This document shows, piece by piece, positions 12,121-22,222 of a stretch of DNA of 64,000 nt. Below the pieces are notes generated by a model. That model saw only the letters and a program-made list of their open reading frames with translations. It did no database searches and was not told the origin of the DNA. The stretch is from Anisakis pegreffii (taxonomy: Eukaryota > Nematoda > Chromadorea > Rhabditida > Anisakidae), in assembly GCA_035041965.1 (NCBI GenBank), contig JAPYMA010000977.1, positions 62,001 through 126,000 of the forward strand, given 5' to 3'. The first letter of the stretch is position 1; each line of letters opens with the position of its first letter. Made by a program: the position numbers and the translations under genes.

Positions 12121-15074
12121 ATGATGACAATGCGCTGCAATGTTACATCCAACTCGGTGCTCAGATTCGTTAAAAGTGTTAGTGTCGAACCAGCTCTAGC
12201 ACTCTATATATTCACCGCATTCATAAAGTATCCCGTATTTCAAGCTCTTCTCTATGATAAATCCTGCATCACCAGATATAATGTTAGTTCATTTCGAACA
12301 TAATTGATGATCACTAAAACTAACCAAATGATCTGTCAGTTATATTCCACCTGATTAAAGGATCCGGCATTGTGTGCTAATGCATCAGCAATCTATAAAG
12401 ATAAGCAGTTACAAGGCGATGAACAAAGACTTATGTTGTTTTCATCTCTTTGCTTACTATTGCCTTCGATCCCGACTGCCCTTCTTCTTGGATCGTGTTC
12501 GTTTCATTTCGCTTCAATCTATTTTTCATTTCAACATTATCCTTGTAACGCTATTCAATTTCTATCATGAATTCAATTTCAGTAAGTGATATATGGAGTG
12601 CCAAAATCCCGATATTAATCCCACTGTTGGGTGTGATAGCTGGCGATGTGAACTATATTATTCAGTCGACTTATTTCTGGATGAATCCTCGTTGGTTATT
12701 GCTATCGGACATTTTCTCAGGATTTACTGGTGGATATGCTACTTTAATGGGTTCGTCTGTTGTCTTCTTGATCTTTGTTCAGTTGGATACGGCTTTATTC
12801 TGAGTTGTTCACCGGGAATCGATTGAATGATCCTGAAGAGGACACAAATTTAGGAATGATGTTTTCGTGCAGTATGAAACAGACAGACAGCGTTCACCGT
12901 GGACGGCGAATGGCCATTCTCGAAGGCTCTATTGGCATCGGAGCCACTCTCGGCTTCGCACTCTCGGGCATTATCAGAGAGTTGGTCGATTTCATTCATT
13001 TTACCTGACTTTTTTAATTATTCGACAACATTATCTATATTCAGTACTTCCATTCTACGAGCACAACCTTTACAATGAACTTACCGATTAATACTTCAGA
13101 TGTTTGGGATATTCAATGACATTCGTATTGCTGCTGGCATTACGAGTGCTTTGTTTTGTCTATGTGGTCGCAATCGTTCACGAGATCAAACCCGACAAAC
13201 TGCAACAACAACTTTCACGTAGCAATCACTGTAATGTCCAGTTGTTATCATCAACCTAATCACTACTATCATCATTATTATTCTTATCACATTGATATTG
13301 AATGAATTTCGATTTCAGGTTTACTCATCCGTTTGCTGCGTACCACATATCACCGTTTGATCGACGTCTATAAAGTTCTGACCGATTCGAGACCATCGCG
13401 GCCTATTCTTTGGCTTATTTTAACAGCTTTTGCAGTTGAGATTCTCTCTTTTTCAGGTTGCTTTTATTTTTTTTGGAATTGATATCTTAAAATGTTCCAC
13501 AACAATCGTAATCAAACCAATCAATGCAAAAAATTTCAGGAGTGAATGCCATTCAATATTCGTTTTTACGTTATAAACTGAACTGGAACGATAAACAGTA
13601 CGGATGGTATAAGGGCTTAGGTTATGCATTCAGCACCCTCGCTGTATGTTTTTTGATACTTTATTCGTATTGTTGGATAAAAATTGATAAAACAAATTGT
13701 AAATTGATAAACCAAATTGTGAATTGATAAGTCAGATTGTAAATTCATAAACCAAAAAAATCATAAAAAATTTTTTGGTTTATCAATTTACAATCTGTCT
13801 GGTTATGAAACCGAAAAATGAAATAATCCATTATCAACATATTGTACACTCGTTTACATTTCGATGTTTCTTATCATCGATCTCATATACAAATCAGTAT
13901 CACTGCAATCAGTATAAATTAAATCAATATATCCATAAATCCAAATCCAATACAACCAATCAACATTAATAAATCAGTATAAACTATCCAATATTATAAA
14001 TATAGGTTCAATATTATGAATCAATCTATATCAGCCACAATCATAACGACATCGAACAGTATAAATTGGATAATGATAAAGGTAAATTAAGGTACTTTCG
14101 ATATATCCACTGATGAAAAGTCGAGGAATCAAAGACATGCTACTTTGTTCAGTAGCATTGATCACCAAGATAATCAGTTTGGTAGCACTCGCGTTTGTAT
14201 TCATCGACTGGTATGCATATCTGACCACACCGCTGTCTGCGTTGAATCGTTTCATCGCTACCTCAATTCGTGCTTGCGCCTCACAGACTGTTGACGTTGT
14301 GGAACAAGGTGGAAAATTCTATCATAGCATTTATCATTCCCGCTTCAACTTACACCGACAAGCTCTTCACATCCCTACCTCTTTTGACCGCGTGGCTGAT
14401 CGTCGCCATATACCCCCCCCTGGCCCCTTCGTCCAATATCTAATAACCTATATGAACACCATTCTGCTCTCCACTCCTTTGTCCTCTCCAATAAACTGCT
14501 AATCTTGAGCGATACATCAGAATAAAATCAAAAAAGCGATTGAGCAAACAACAAATTCGTTTTCAATAATTTGTCGCAACCATCGAACCAATCGCTCGCT
14601 TCTTTGCGATGAACAAGCATTTCGATAATGGTGGTGATTAATTTTGTAAGAAATGTTAATAAAGATCAACCAACGAGCATTTAATCAGAAAGCTCATCTA
14701 TTCTTCATAACATCGTCAAAATTCTCCGTTTCTCCTTCGTATAATAATCCTCTCATCCACATAATCACCTCAATTCATTAGTTAACACATCAATAATATC
14801 TTCACTGTTTACAGGTAAAATCTTCTCGATGATGAGTTTGATCGATGGCATCGTCTCATTATGTGGCTCAACGATATTCACTTCGGTCTATCCACAAACC
14901 CTGATGATATCACTTCCCTATTTATGCTTCATCATTGTATCCGTCCTGCTCTTAATACCTTTAGTCATATCAGTCTACCTACAAACCGAACATGTCAACA
15001 ATATTATCATTAATGCATCCCATTCCACCATTCTGAATGAATCTCATCATAACAACACTAATAACGTCGCTTAA
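12121..15074 (+). CDS. SLC46-like major facilitator transporter (proton-coupled folate/heme transporter family)
   Basis: This is a 12-TM MFS membrane transporter of the SLC46 group; the substrate cannot be read from the sequence. Nine exons: 12121-12282, 12361-12494, 12587-12754, 12783-12980, 13100-13230, 13319-13456, 13540-13643, 14092-14308, 14815-15074; phases agree and give about 503 aa. SLC46 signatures: EPALALYIF at the first TM, a conserved LLYDKSC, LPSIPTALLLGSDIWSAKIP (the MFS loop 2-3 region, with SDIWSAKIP standing for the usual SDRxGRKxP), then RRMAILEGSIGIGATLGFALSG and YVVAIVHEI, and C-terminally QYSFLRYKLNW and a final TM rich in Leu/Ile/Val. The tail is Asn/His-rich. The canonical loop 2-3 Arg/Gly are altered (DIWSAKIP), as in several nematode paralogues. 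Exon 1 may extend upstream; the Met at 12121 was chosen because it gives the right length. Intron 7 contains a strong hairpin. Confidence 0.87.
13733..13797. repeat. 28-bp inverted repeat in SLC46 intron
   Basis: The left arm from 13733 (starting CAGATTGTAAATT) and the right arm ending at 13797 pair over about 28 bases with one mismatch around an 8-base A-rich loop. Just upstream, near-tandem copies of a roughly 20-bp unit (AAATTGATAAAcCAAATTGT) lead into it, suggesting the hairpin arose from the same repeat unit. Confidence 0.8.
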
Positions 15075-15632
15075 CCTTCATCAATGATCTTTTCGTTTTG
15101 ATCGCTTTTATTTATTTTATCTAATAGGAATGTGAATGGTAAAATGAATTAATTTTTCAATAACTGTTGAAAGTGCTCATACATTGGATATAAGTGATAA
15201 TCATGACTAAAGCAATCAACTTTTTATGCCGATTTCGTTCAAGCAGTCAGCTACTTTTGTGATGATAAATATTCCATCATGAGGACATAAATACAATTCG
15301 GATGCGTGAGAATAATTTGACGAATCGGACGGTTTGGAGGTGTGATGGGGTTGGTGAGTAAACATCAGCAGATGGGATGAATGGAATGTTTGCGTAAATA
15401 TTTGCGGTAGTTGAGTAGTGAAATATCATACTAATGGCATGTTATTTATTATTCATAAATTCATGTGCTCATTCGGAATGAAACATACAAACACAAAGTT
15501 CCAACAGATTAGAATCTATCCCATCTACGCGATGCCATTGAAAACAATCAACTGCTGAACAAAGTTCTGAGTATAGTGTTAGTGTGAATGAAGTAATAAG
15601 TGACTACAGATGCATTTCACAAATTTTCGTTT

Positions 15633-15776
15633 AGAACGATACATATTATTGACAAAATATATCAGCAATGATTCAAATGATGTTCCTGAAGATAGCATAA
15701 AGCCGAAACGTCGAACATCCACAAATTATTTCCAACTGCGCAGGTGATATATTTTGTCAATAATATATACCGTTCT
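15633..15776. mobile_element. Foldback/MITE-like element with internal hammerhead-like core
   Basis: Terminal inverted repeats of 32 bp (15633-15664 and 15745-15776) match at 30 of 32 positions and both start AGAACG at the outside. The 80-bp interior contains the sequence CTGAAGA, then a short arm, then CGAAACGTC. No open frame is present. The overall size of 144 bp fits a non-autonomous element. Confidence 0.8.
15679..15719 (+). ncRNA. Hammerhead-ribozyme-like motif
   Basis: The read order is GATGTTC (stem I, 15679-15685), CTGAAGA (core CUGANGA, 15686-15692), a weak stem II arm, GAAA (15705-15708), then C, GTC (cleavage-type triplet, 15710-15712) and GAACATC (15713-15719), which is perfectly complementary to the stem I arm over 7 bp. 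Stem II is decayed: only two G-C pairs plus an A/C mismatch are seen, with one extra U after the CUGANGA core. Stem III would be just A-U and C-G with no loop, so activity as a monomer is doubtful. Hammerheads are known in Penelope-like elements and retrozymes of animals. Confidence 0.4.
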
Positions 15777-16066
15777 GAATCATCTATTACCACTATGCAA
15801 TTCAAAAACAAGGAAAGTTTACAGCAATAGTTTTCATTTGAATATATTGTACTGTCAAAGTGATGATTATGTAAGTGCATCACACGCAATTAGCATAAAT
15901 CCTTTCGCAAAGGTATAAATAATGGATTCGGATTGCGATCAGCATTACTTTGAATCAGTGTCGTAGTCGAGTGGTGATTTAATTGGTTCGGATCGAACTA
16001 ATTAAGTAGTTAATCAATTGAGCTGTCGTAATTAATATTCAATCGTCATTCGATCCCAATACCGAA

Positions 16067-17455
16067 ATGTTATTTATTATATTCTCTTTTATATGCTCTC
16101 TGATACCGTCTGCAGTCGTCGCTACCGTAATCGCGGTGCAATGCGCTGATGAGTCACGTCCTCAACATAGACATGCTCATGTGAGTCTATCTAATTGATC
16201 TTATTAGCGGTTTGTCACTGATCGCATTATTCAGCCTTCATCATAGCTGGTTAATTCTAAACATTTAAAACACGCATAATAACTCAGCCATATATCTAAA
16301 CAGGTAATTACCTTATTACCTTATGTTTGGGTATGCTACCTTATCCAGGTAATCCAGGTAATATACCCAAACATTAAATAACCGTATGATTCAGAAAGGC
16401 ATCAAGAGTCGTTCAGCGAAGCGACATTCCCACAAAAGGTCATCCAAATCGAGATCAAAGAGCTCAAAGCGCAAGTCACATCACAAATCCAGGGCAAGTG
16501 TATATTTCAAAAAGCTTGTTGTTAACCTTATTGAAGATGATGTTAAGCCCATAAAACTCACTAGCAATTCTATGAGATCGTAGTCATAACTGATGATGAC
16601 ATTGATGAATTTATTCGTCATTGTGATGAATTTGAGCATATTTTTTTGAATTTAAGAGTGGTAAAGTTTCACGAAGCAGTAAATCAGGATCAGGAAGTGG
16701 TACAACGACTTCTTCATCGCGAAGAAATAAGCTTTCACAACAACGTCAAACTCAGAAGGGATCAGCAGCCTCAAGTAGTCATTCGCGCAACCGCCAACAA
16801 TCAAACGAAGACTCCAATCGCAGCGTCAGTTCATCACAACGTGAAGTGCCAGCCAACAATAACCCTGTCGATAATAATAATAACAATAATGACAGTAATA
16901 ATATGAATAAGAATGATCTGAGAATGGATCCCGTTGAGCTTCGTTGGTCTTCGAGGGGTGGTCTTCAGAAGGTATTCATCAAGAACCCGACCTCGGAACG
17001 TCGCGCCATCAAAGTGAAATGCTCAGATAATAACCTATATCGTGTAAATCCAGTTTATTCGTTCGTTGAGCCAAATCAAATTCTCTCCATCGATGTGCTA
17101 CGTCAGGTCGGCGAGGCCAAAGTCGACAAAATGGTTTTCCTTGCTGCTCAGGTTCAGTCTTTTCCACTTCTTGTTTAATCATCTTTCTCACCATTTTCAG
17201 GACCGTTTTTCCCGTATTCCAACCATTTTTGGCTATTTTCACGTAATTTTTGGCCATTCACATTTTTGACTATTTGGCTATTTTCACGAAATGAGCCACA
17301 ACCCAATGTAATTGGTGCTCATCATACTTTCATCAATGAAATAAATGCTCCTTGTTTTTAAGGCAACAGCCCAAGACGATCACCCAAGCGAAGCCTTCCA
17401 AACAAACGAACCAAAGCCTATGATGGTATTACCGTTGATTGCGGTCAATGAGTGA
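16067..17455 (+). CDS. MSP-domain (sperm-specific SSP-like) protein with basic Ser/Arg region and predicted signal peptide
   Basis: Four exons, all phase 0: 16067-16180, 16395-16493, 16657-17151, 17363-17455, giving 266 aa. Residues 1-26 are a hydrophobic leader (MLFIIFSFICSLIPSAVV...) with a signal-peptide profile. Residues 39-71 are a basic stretch of SKSRS/KRKSHHKS type, 72-160 are Ser/Gln/Asn-rich with a run of Asn, and 161-250 are an MSP immunoglobulin-like fold: DPVELRW, GGLQKVFIKNPTSERRAIKVKCS, then LYRVNPVYSFVEPNQ. That last part follows the small nematode SSP family, which is expressed in sperm. Intron 2 uses a GC donor (AGG/gcaagt). MSP-domain proteins are normally cytosolic, so the leader is unexpected. 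The join of exon 1 to the rest rests on phase and good splice sites only. If exon 1 is wrong, the protein could start at the Met at residue 154 or 161. MSP assignment is strong; the N-terminus is less sure. Confidence 0.75.
16320..16378. repeat. Inverted repeat in MSP gene intron 1, sharing a motif with the intronic repeat
   Basis: ATGTTTGGGTAT (left) and ATACCCAAACAT (right) are perfect 12-bp arms. Between them, on the minus strand, is ATTACCTGGATTACCTGGAT, nearly the same as the left edge of the 5891-6190 repeat (ATTACTTGGATTACCTGGAT). Confidence 0.7.
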
Positions 17456-18686
17456 TTATTGAACTGGCTTGATATTCTCATGCTCCTCATATATGTATCA
17501 TCCTCAAAACCCCTGCCTAAGTACCCCACTAATTCAGTATTGAGAAAGTACATCTGACTTCTGCATTTTATTATTCTTTACCATGAACTGAACCAGTAAA
17601 TTTCGATATGAACTTATTCAATAAATTTTTATTCATATCATCATGATGTGATAACCATTTGCACCAAAACTTGATTCCATTCAGATGAAAGGTGTGCTGC
17701 ATTCATGATTACTGACAACTTTGGATTGTGATAATAATGTACAAGTATAACATGACCACAGAGCGTACTATAATAAAGTAAAAATCATAAGTAACAATTT
17801 TTCATTTTTCACTTCCTATCTCACTGAAAGTGCTCGATTATCTGTCTGTATGAGGTCAAAAACCTGGAAGAAATTCATCAAGAAATCACCTGTTTGTTCC
17901 CAGGCAAAAGTTTCCTTAACAAGCGATTTTAAGATTTGTGTCTTACATTTGCTTCCTTCACTTTTAATTCTTTTATCACGATTCGCTGACAACTTTATGA
18001 AATGTTTCTATCGGTCGGTATGAAATGCTTATTGGGAAGGTTGATCAAACAAAGTTGATGCATGGAACTACTGTTAGTCCAATAGAATGATATCGGTTTT
18101 GCGCTATATCACGATTGTACCCGTCCATAGGCTTTTATATTAGCATAGCGCTCGCTCTATTGCCATGCTGTCAAACGTGGCAATTCACTTCCACGATGTT
18201 TTATTTCTCTCGTTTTCATTAGCACATTATTCGAACATGCCCTCGCAAGCAGTTGATGATATCAGTAAAATTATTCACCATCACGTTCCGTTCCAATCAT
18301 CAAGAAATTCTCGAGTAAATAAATTTGCGTTCGGTAAATCAATCGCAACCATTCATAATTTGTCAAAGCAGGGTTACTTTTCCAATCTTATTTTACACTT
18401 TGTTTTTAATTCGAATATCACTTCAAATTTGTGCTATGATGATTCTTATGATGCACTTGTTGGATGGTAATTTTGTATTTTAGGTTGGTAAAATCCAAAC
18501 GGCACTTTGTCCACATTTGCAGTTGAATGTGCTACTTAGTAAGAGCTCAACAAGAAATGTTCGCACGAACGAAATGCCGTTGTGATTTTACCAACCTGAA
18601 ATGCAACATTACGGGTGTCATTTGTTCGATTCATGCATCAGTATTAATAGTAGAAAGGTAAAAATTTTCGAGGTGTATCCTCTGTA
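17456..18686. other. Intergenic spacer with a small MITE-like element
   Basis: No exon was recognised between the MSP gene and SLC35C1. The inverted-repeat element at 18482-18597 is listed separately; the remaining sequence is AT-rich without clear signals. Confidence 0.55.
18482..18597. mobile_element. MITE-like element, 23-bp terminal inverted repeats
   Basis: The arms 18482-18504 and 18575-18597 match at 21 of 23 positions, both beginning AGGTTGGTAAAATC at the outside, around a 70-bp interior without coding potential. The flanking bases are T/A-rich; no unambiguous target-site duplication was seen. Confidence 0.75.
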
Positions 18687-21276
18687 ATGTCAGACTCAAT
18701 TGCAGTCACGGATTCGTTGCAACGTCAAAAAGAAATGGGAAACAGTCGGTACCAAGATTCATCACTCACCCGCAAATATGTGGTCATTTTTTTAGCCGTA
18801 TCCGCTTATTGGTTAGTTAATTTTTTGCTCTATTTGAATCGAACCGATTCAGTTTCAATTCTTTATCACGCAGATTTTCTGGTGCATTTCAACTGAAGAG
18901 AAGTAATCTTCAGGGTATGTTCAATGGGTCTTGTCTTCCTGAACAAATACCTTCTGAGCAGTCAATCGCTCAAGGTTTGCTTCCAATTTTATCTTCTTTA
19001 TTGACTAGACAAATCTGAAATCTCATTTTTGACTAGAGAAATCGCAAATCTCATGTTTCATTTCACTGGAGAACTCTCTTTTGTATGAAATAACTGCTTC
19101 TGTCAGTATTTCTACTCTGAACTCAAGTATTAAACGAAAAAAATGTAGCCGTGGAATAGCTCACAGTCAGCTAATAAATTGTTGTCTCAATTTTCAGCTG
19201 AATGCTCCGTTATTTGTAACGTGGTACCAATGTCTGGTCACAGTGGTTTTATGTTATATTTGTTCGTATCTATCCAATTTGTTTCCATCACGTTTCAATT
19301 TTCCATCAATCTCATTCGATCATCGGATATCGCGAGAGGTTAATCACTATGATTGCTTTCTTTTTGTATTCAATCTTAGATTTAAACCAACCTTCATCAA
19401 GTACACTTCGTCCATTAAAAATATTTCAATGAAAGGGTGACTACTCTGTGATAAAGTAAATTTAAGGTGTTACCACTTTCATTCGTATTCGTGGCGATGA
19501 TAGCAACGAATAATCTTTGTTTGAAACATGTTGGTGTTTCGTTTTATTACGTTGGACGATCGCTGACGACTGTCTTCAATGTGGTACGTTTCACTGTGTC
19601 ACTCTGACAATTGCAACAAATTCGTACCGTGTGCACTCACTTCAGGTCTGTTCCTATTTGATTTTGGGACAAACCACGTCGTGGCGAGCGCTCTTCTGTT
19701 GTGCCACTATTATTGGTGGTTTTTTTCTGGGTGTTGACCAAGAGGATGCGGCAGGTCGGATTTGTTTAGTTTTTTTTTTGCTCTGCGTATTTCTGTTTGC
19801 TTGCTGTTGTTACGGCAATGAAAATTAACCGAATTTCAGGTTCGTTGTCGGTGATAGGTGTGATTTTCGGGGTGAGTGCTTCGCTGTTTGTAGCGCTAAA
19901 CGCTATTTATACGCAACGAACACTGCCGGCTGTCGGAGACAGCGTGGCTAGACTGACTATGTTCGTTTCATTTGCTATTTTCATCGTTAATGTTACACCT
20001 TATTGTTTATCAGTTACTCTTTCAGAATATCGTTCATTGTTATATACCATTAAGTGCTTAGTTCGGTAACAGATTTCTTGAAAATCAAATTCATTCATAA
20101 AAGTATTAATTGTGCACTAAAAATTGAGGTACAACAACGCGAATGCCGTATTTCTGTTCCTGCCATTGATGCTGTTCAATGGAGAGTTCACTGAAGTGAT
20201 TTATTTTCCGTTGCTATTCTCACCTCATTTCTGGATTTTGATGAGCATTTCGGGTGCTTTTGGCTTCATGATGGGTTATGTAACTGGATGGCAAATTCAG
20301 GTAATTATCTTACTTCATTCTTTGTTGTTTATAATTGCAAAAGTCCAATGCACATCGAAAACTATAATAATAATAATAATCAAGATTGATGCTGATAACA
20401 GTGATAATAATAGCGATACTGCAGTGATATTTAATCAGATTTATTGTAATGCTTGATTCAATGAGCAATCATTCGAGATACATCAACGAATCTAAATCAG
20501 AAAGATGATGCATGTATTGTGTAGGTAACTTCACCGCTGACACATAATATCAGTGGAACAGCGAAGGCAGCAGCACAGACTGTGATAGCTGTATCTTACT
20601 GGAACGAAGTAAAACCGTTCTTCTGGTGGGTTAGCAATGCGGTCGTTTTGGTGGGTTCTGCAGCTTATACAGCTGTGCGAAGACAGGTAAGCTTTCGAGT
20701 TTTCTCGTCCCTGAACTGATTTCGATCGTTGAGAATTTTGCTGCTTATGAACGTATTCGTTGTTTTGGTCAAAATTTACGTTTTGAAAAGACGAATTATT
20801 TATTGTCGTATCAAGTGGTTGTCTTCTGTAATTACTTTTTACCTGGATTGGCTAAGCTATCAAACGTTTGTAACGTTGCTGGCCACAGTGCTCGCGTTTC
20901 CGTTCGCACTGTTTTAGCCTTGATTGACGCCATCCAGCTGGCTAGGCGAGCAGGCCAAGTGAATACAACCGAGTATTAAATTAGTTGCTGTGAATACTTT
21001 GCATAATTAAACTTAGTCAAATACCAATCCAATAATTAATAATAGATGTACAAAATGAATCTTCCGCCAAACGCTCACAGCGATCAACAAAACAACCACC
21101 CGATGCTCGAGTAATAATAATAACTGCTGTAATTACTATTGAAATATTAACAATGAAATCAATAGGAAATGATCGTAAATCACGAATCAAACGCAAAATC
21201 AAGAAGTAGTGCGAGTGCTGAAAAGGAACCGATGATATCACCGACAAGTGCTGATGGAAGCAGTGAAGACGTTTGA
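18687..21276 (+). CDS. SLC35C1: Golgi GDP-fucose transporter (SLC35C1)
   Basis: This nucleotide-sugar antiporter brings GDP-fucose into the Golgi lumen for fucosylation. Nine exons: 18687-18811, 18914-18974, 19198-19338, 19467-19583, 19646-19754, 19840-19960, 20129-20300, 20525-20686, 21166-21276; phases agree and give 372 aa, the usual size. Family blocks: [69 protein letters not shown], and near the C-terminus [17 protein letters not shown] followed by [22 protein letters not shown]. The Y-N-N-x-N-A and T-x-N-I-S-G-T-A-K segments are diagnostic of the GDP-fucose branch of the triose-phosphate translocator superfamily. The last exon encodes a Ser/Glu-rich tail. Intron 8 carries copy 2 of the interspersed repeat. 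The start is the only Met giving a short cytosolic N-tail before TM1. Confidence 0.93.
20818..21118 (+). repeat. Intronic interspersed repeat, copy 2 (SLC35C1 intron 8)
   Basis: This is a same-orientation relative of 5891-6190. It shares ACGTTTGTAACGTTGCTGGC, TGGCTAGGCGAGCAGGCCAA, AATTAGTTGCTGTGAATA, AAATACCAATCCA and CGCTCACAGCGA, with scattered substitutions and small indels. Like copy 1 it stops about 47 bases before the next exon. Confidence 0.85.
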
Positions 21277-22222
21277 AAGTGTTGTTGATTATTAGAGTTA
21301 TTTATTGTTTTGTTTATCTGTGTGTGTGTTTGCGAAAAAGTTAATTGCCAAATTAACTCTGTTATAAAGGCAACAGTGAAATAGTCATATTTTCCAATCC
21401 CAAAAAGACAATTCTTCACGTTATTATATCACACTTACACATCCTCTAATCTTTTGGATATTTTCACTGAAAGTATGATCCGGAACGTTGCTATTGTTAT
21501 TAGAGTGCAATCTTTATGCTTAAACCATTCCCTTTACGCTCTCTGGTTGTTTTTAAGTGGTTGTATAATAAAATTGCTTGCCACTCACAAACAGCCAAAT
21601 GATAAGAGCATTCAGCAAAACTCATGTGAAAATTCCTCATTATCAGTTGAATTCAACAAAATGATAGATTACACGAACTACTTCTAATATACCCGTTAAT
21701 ATGTCCACTGCGTATGATGCACATCAAACAGTGAACGCATCAAACAATTCACTATATACCAGAATAACTTTACGAAGTCATTCAGGCTAGTACCATCTCT
21801 TCTATCAATAGACTGGAAACTCATTAAGGAACGCAGTTCATTCAACTGTTTATTCGTAAACCGAAGCACTGTTGTTTATTCCATTTTAATCGAGTGTAAA
21901 ATTGTATGGACAGACCAGAATATGAACGGTGTCATTAAAAGACTGTTTCGAGAGTGTGAAGAATAATCATAAATGGCGATTGATCTGGGTGAGAGTGTCC
22001 GATAAATTCGTGAACGGAGCTTGCCTTATAGTCAGTCAGTTCTGAGTATATTTGAAAACTTCCTACTGCAGCCTGATTGTGGACCAGAGCAACTTTCGTC
22101 AAATATTTTGCGATTGCATTGTATTAAGTGAACGCTCATAACAGATACGTTTTATTATTGTCAAATGATCACATTCAATTGTTTGCGTAATGCTTCTGTT
22201 TCTTTTACAATGATGACCAATA
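21277..22222. other. Convergent intergenic region, nothing recognised
   Basis: It lies between the 3' ends of SLC35C1 (plus) and the TSP1 gene (minus) and probably contains both 3'UTRs. No exon or structured repeat was found. Confidence 0.55.

Larger units (their letters stand above)
15075..16066. other. Intergenic spacer with foldback element
   Basis: No exon is seen. The notable content is the inverted-repeat element at 15633-15776 described separately; the rest is AT-rich sequence. The segment just before 16067 is presumably promoter/5'UTR of the MSP-domain gene. Confidence 0.5.

Noticed and set aside
361..21276. Operon of five plus-strand genes
   Set aside because: Spacings of about 0.9 to 4 kb are much larger than the roughly 100-400 bp usual in nematode operons, and the functions are not linked beyond three being transporters.
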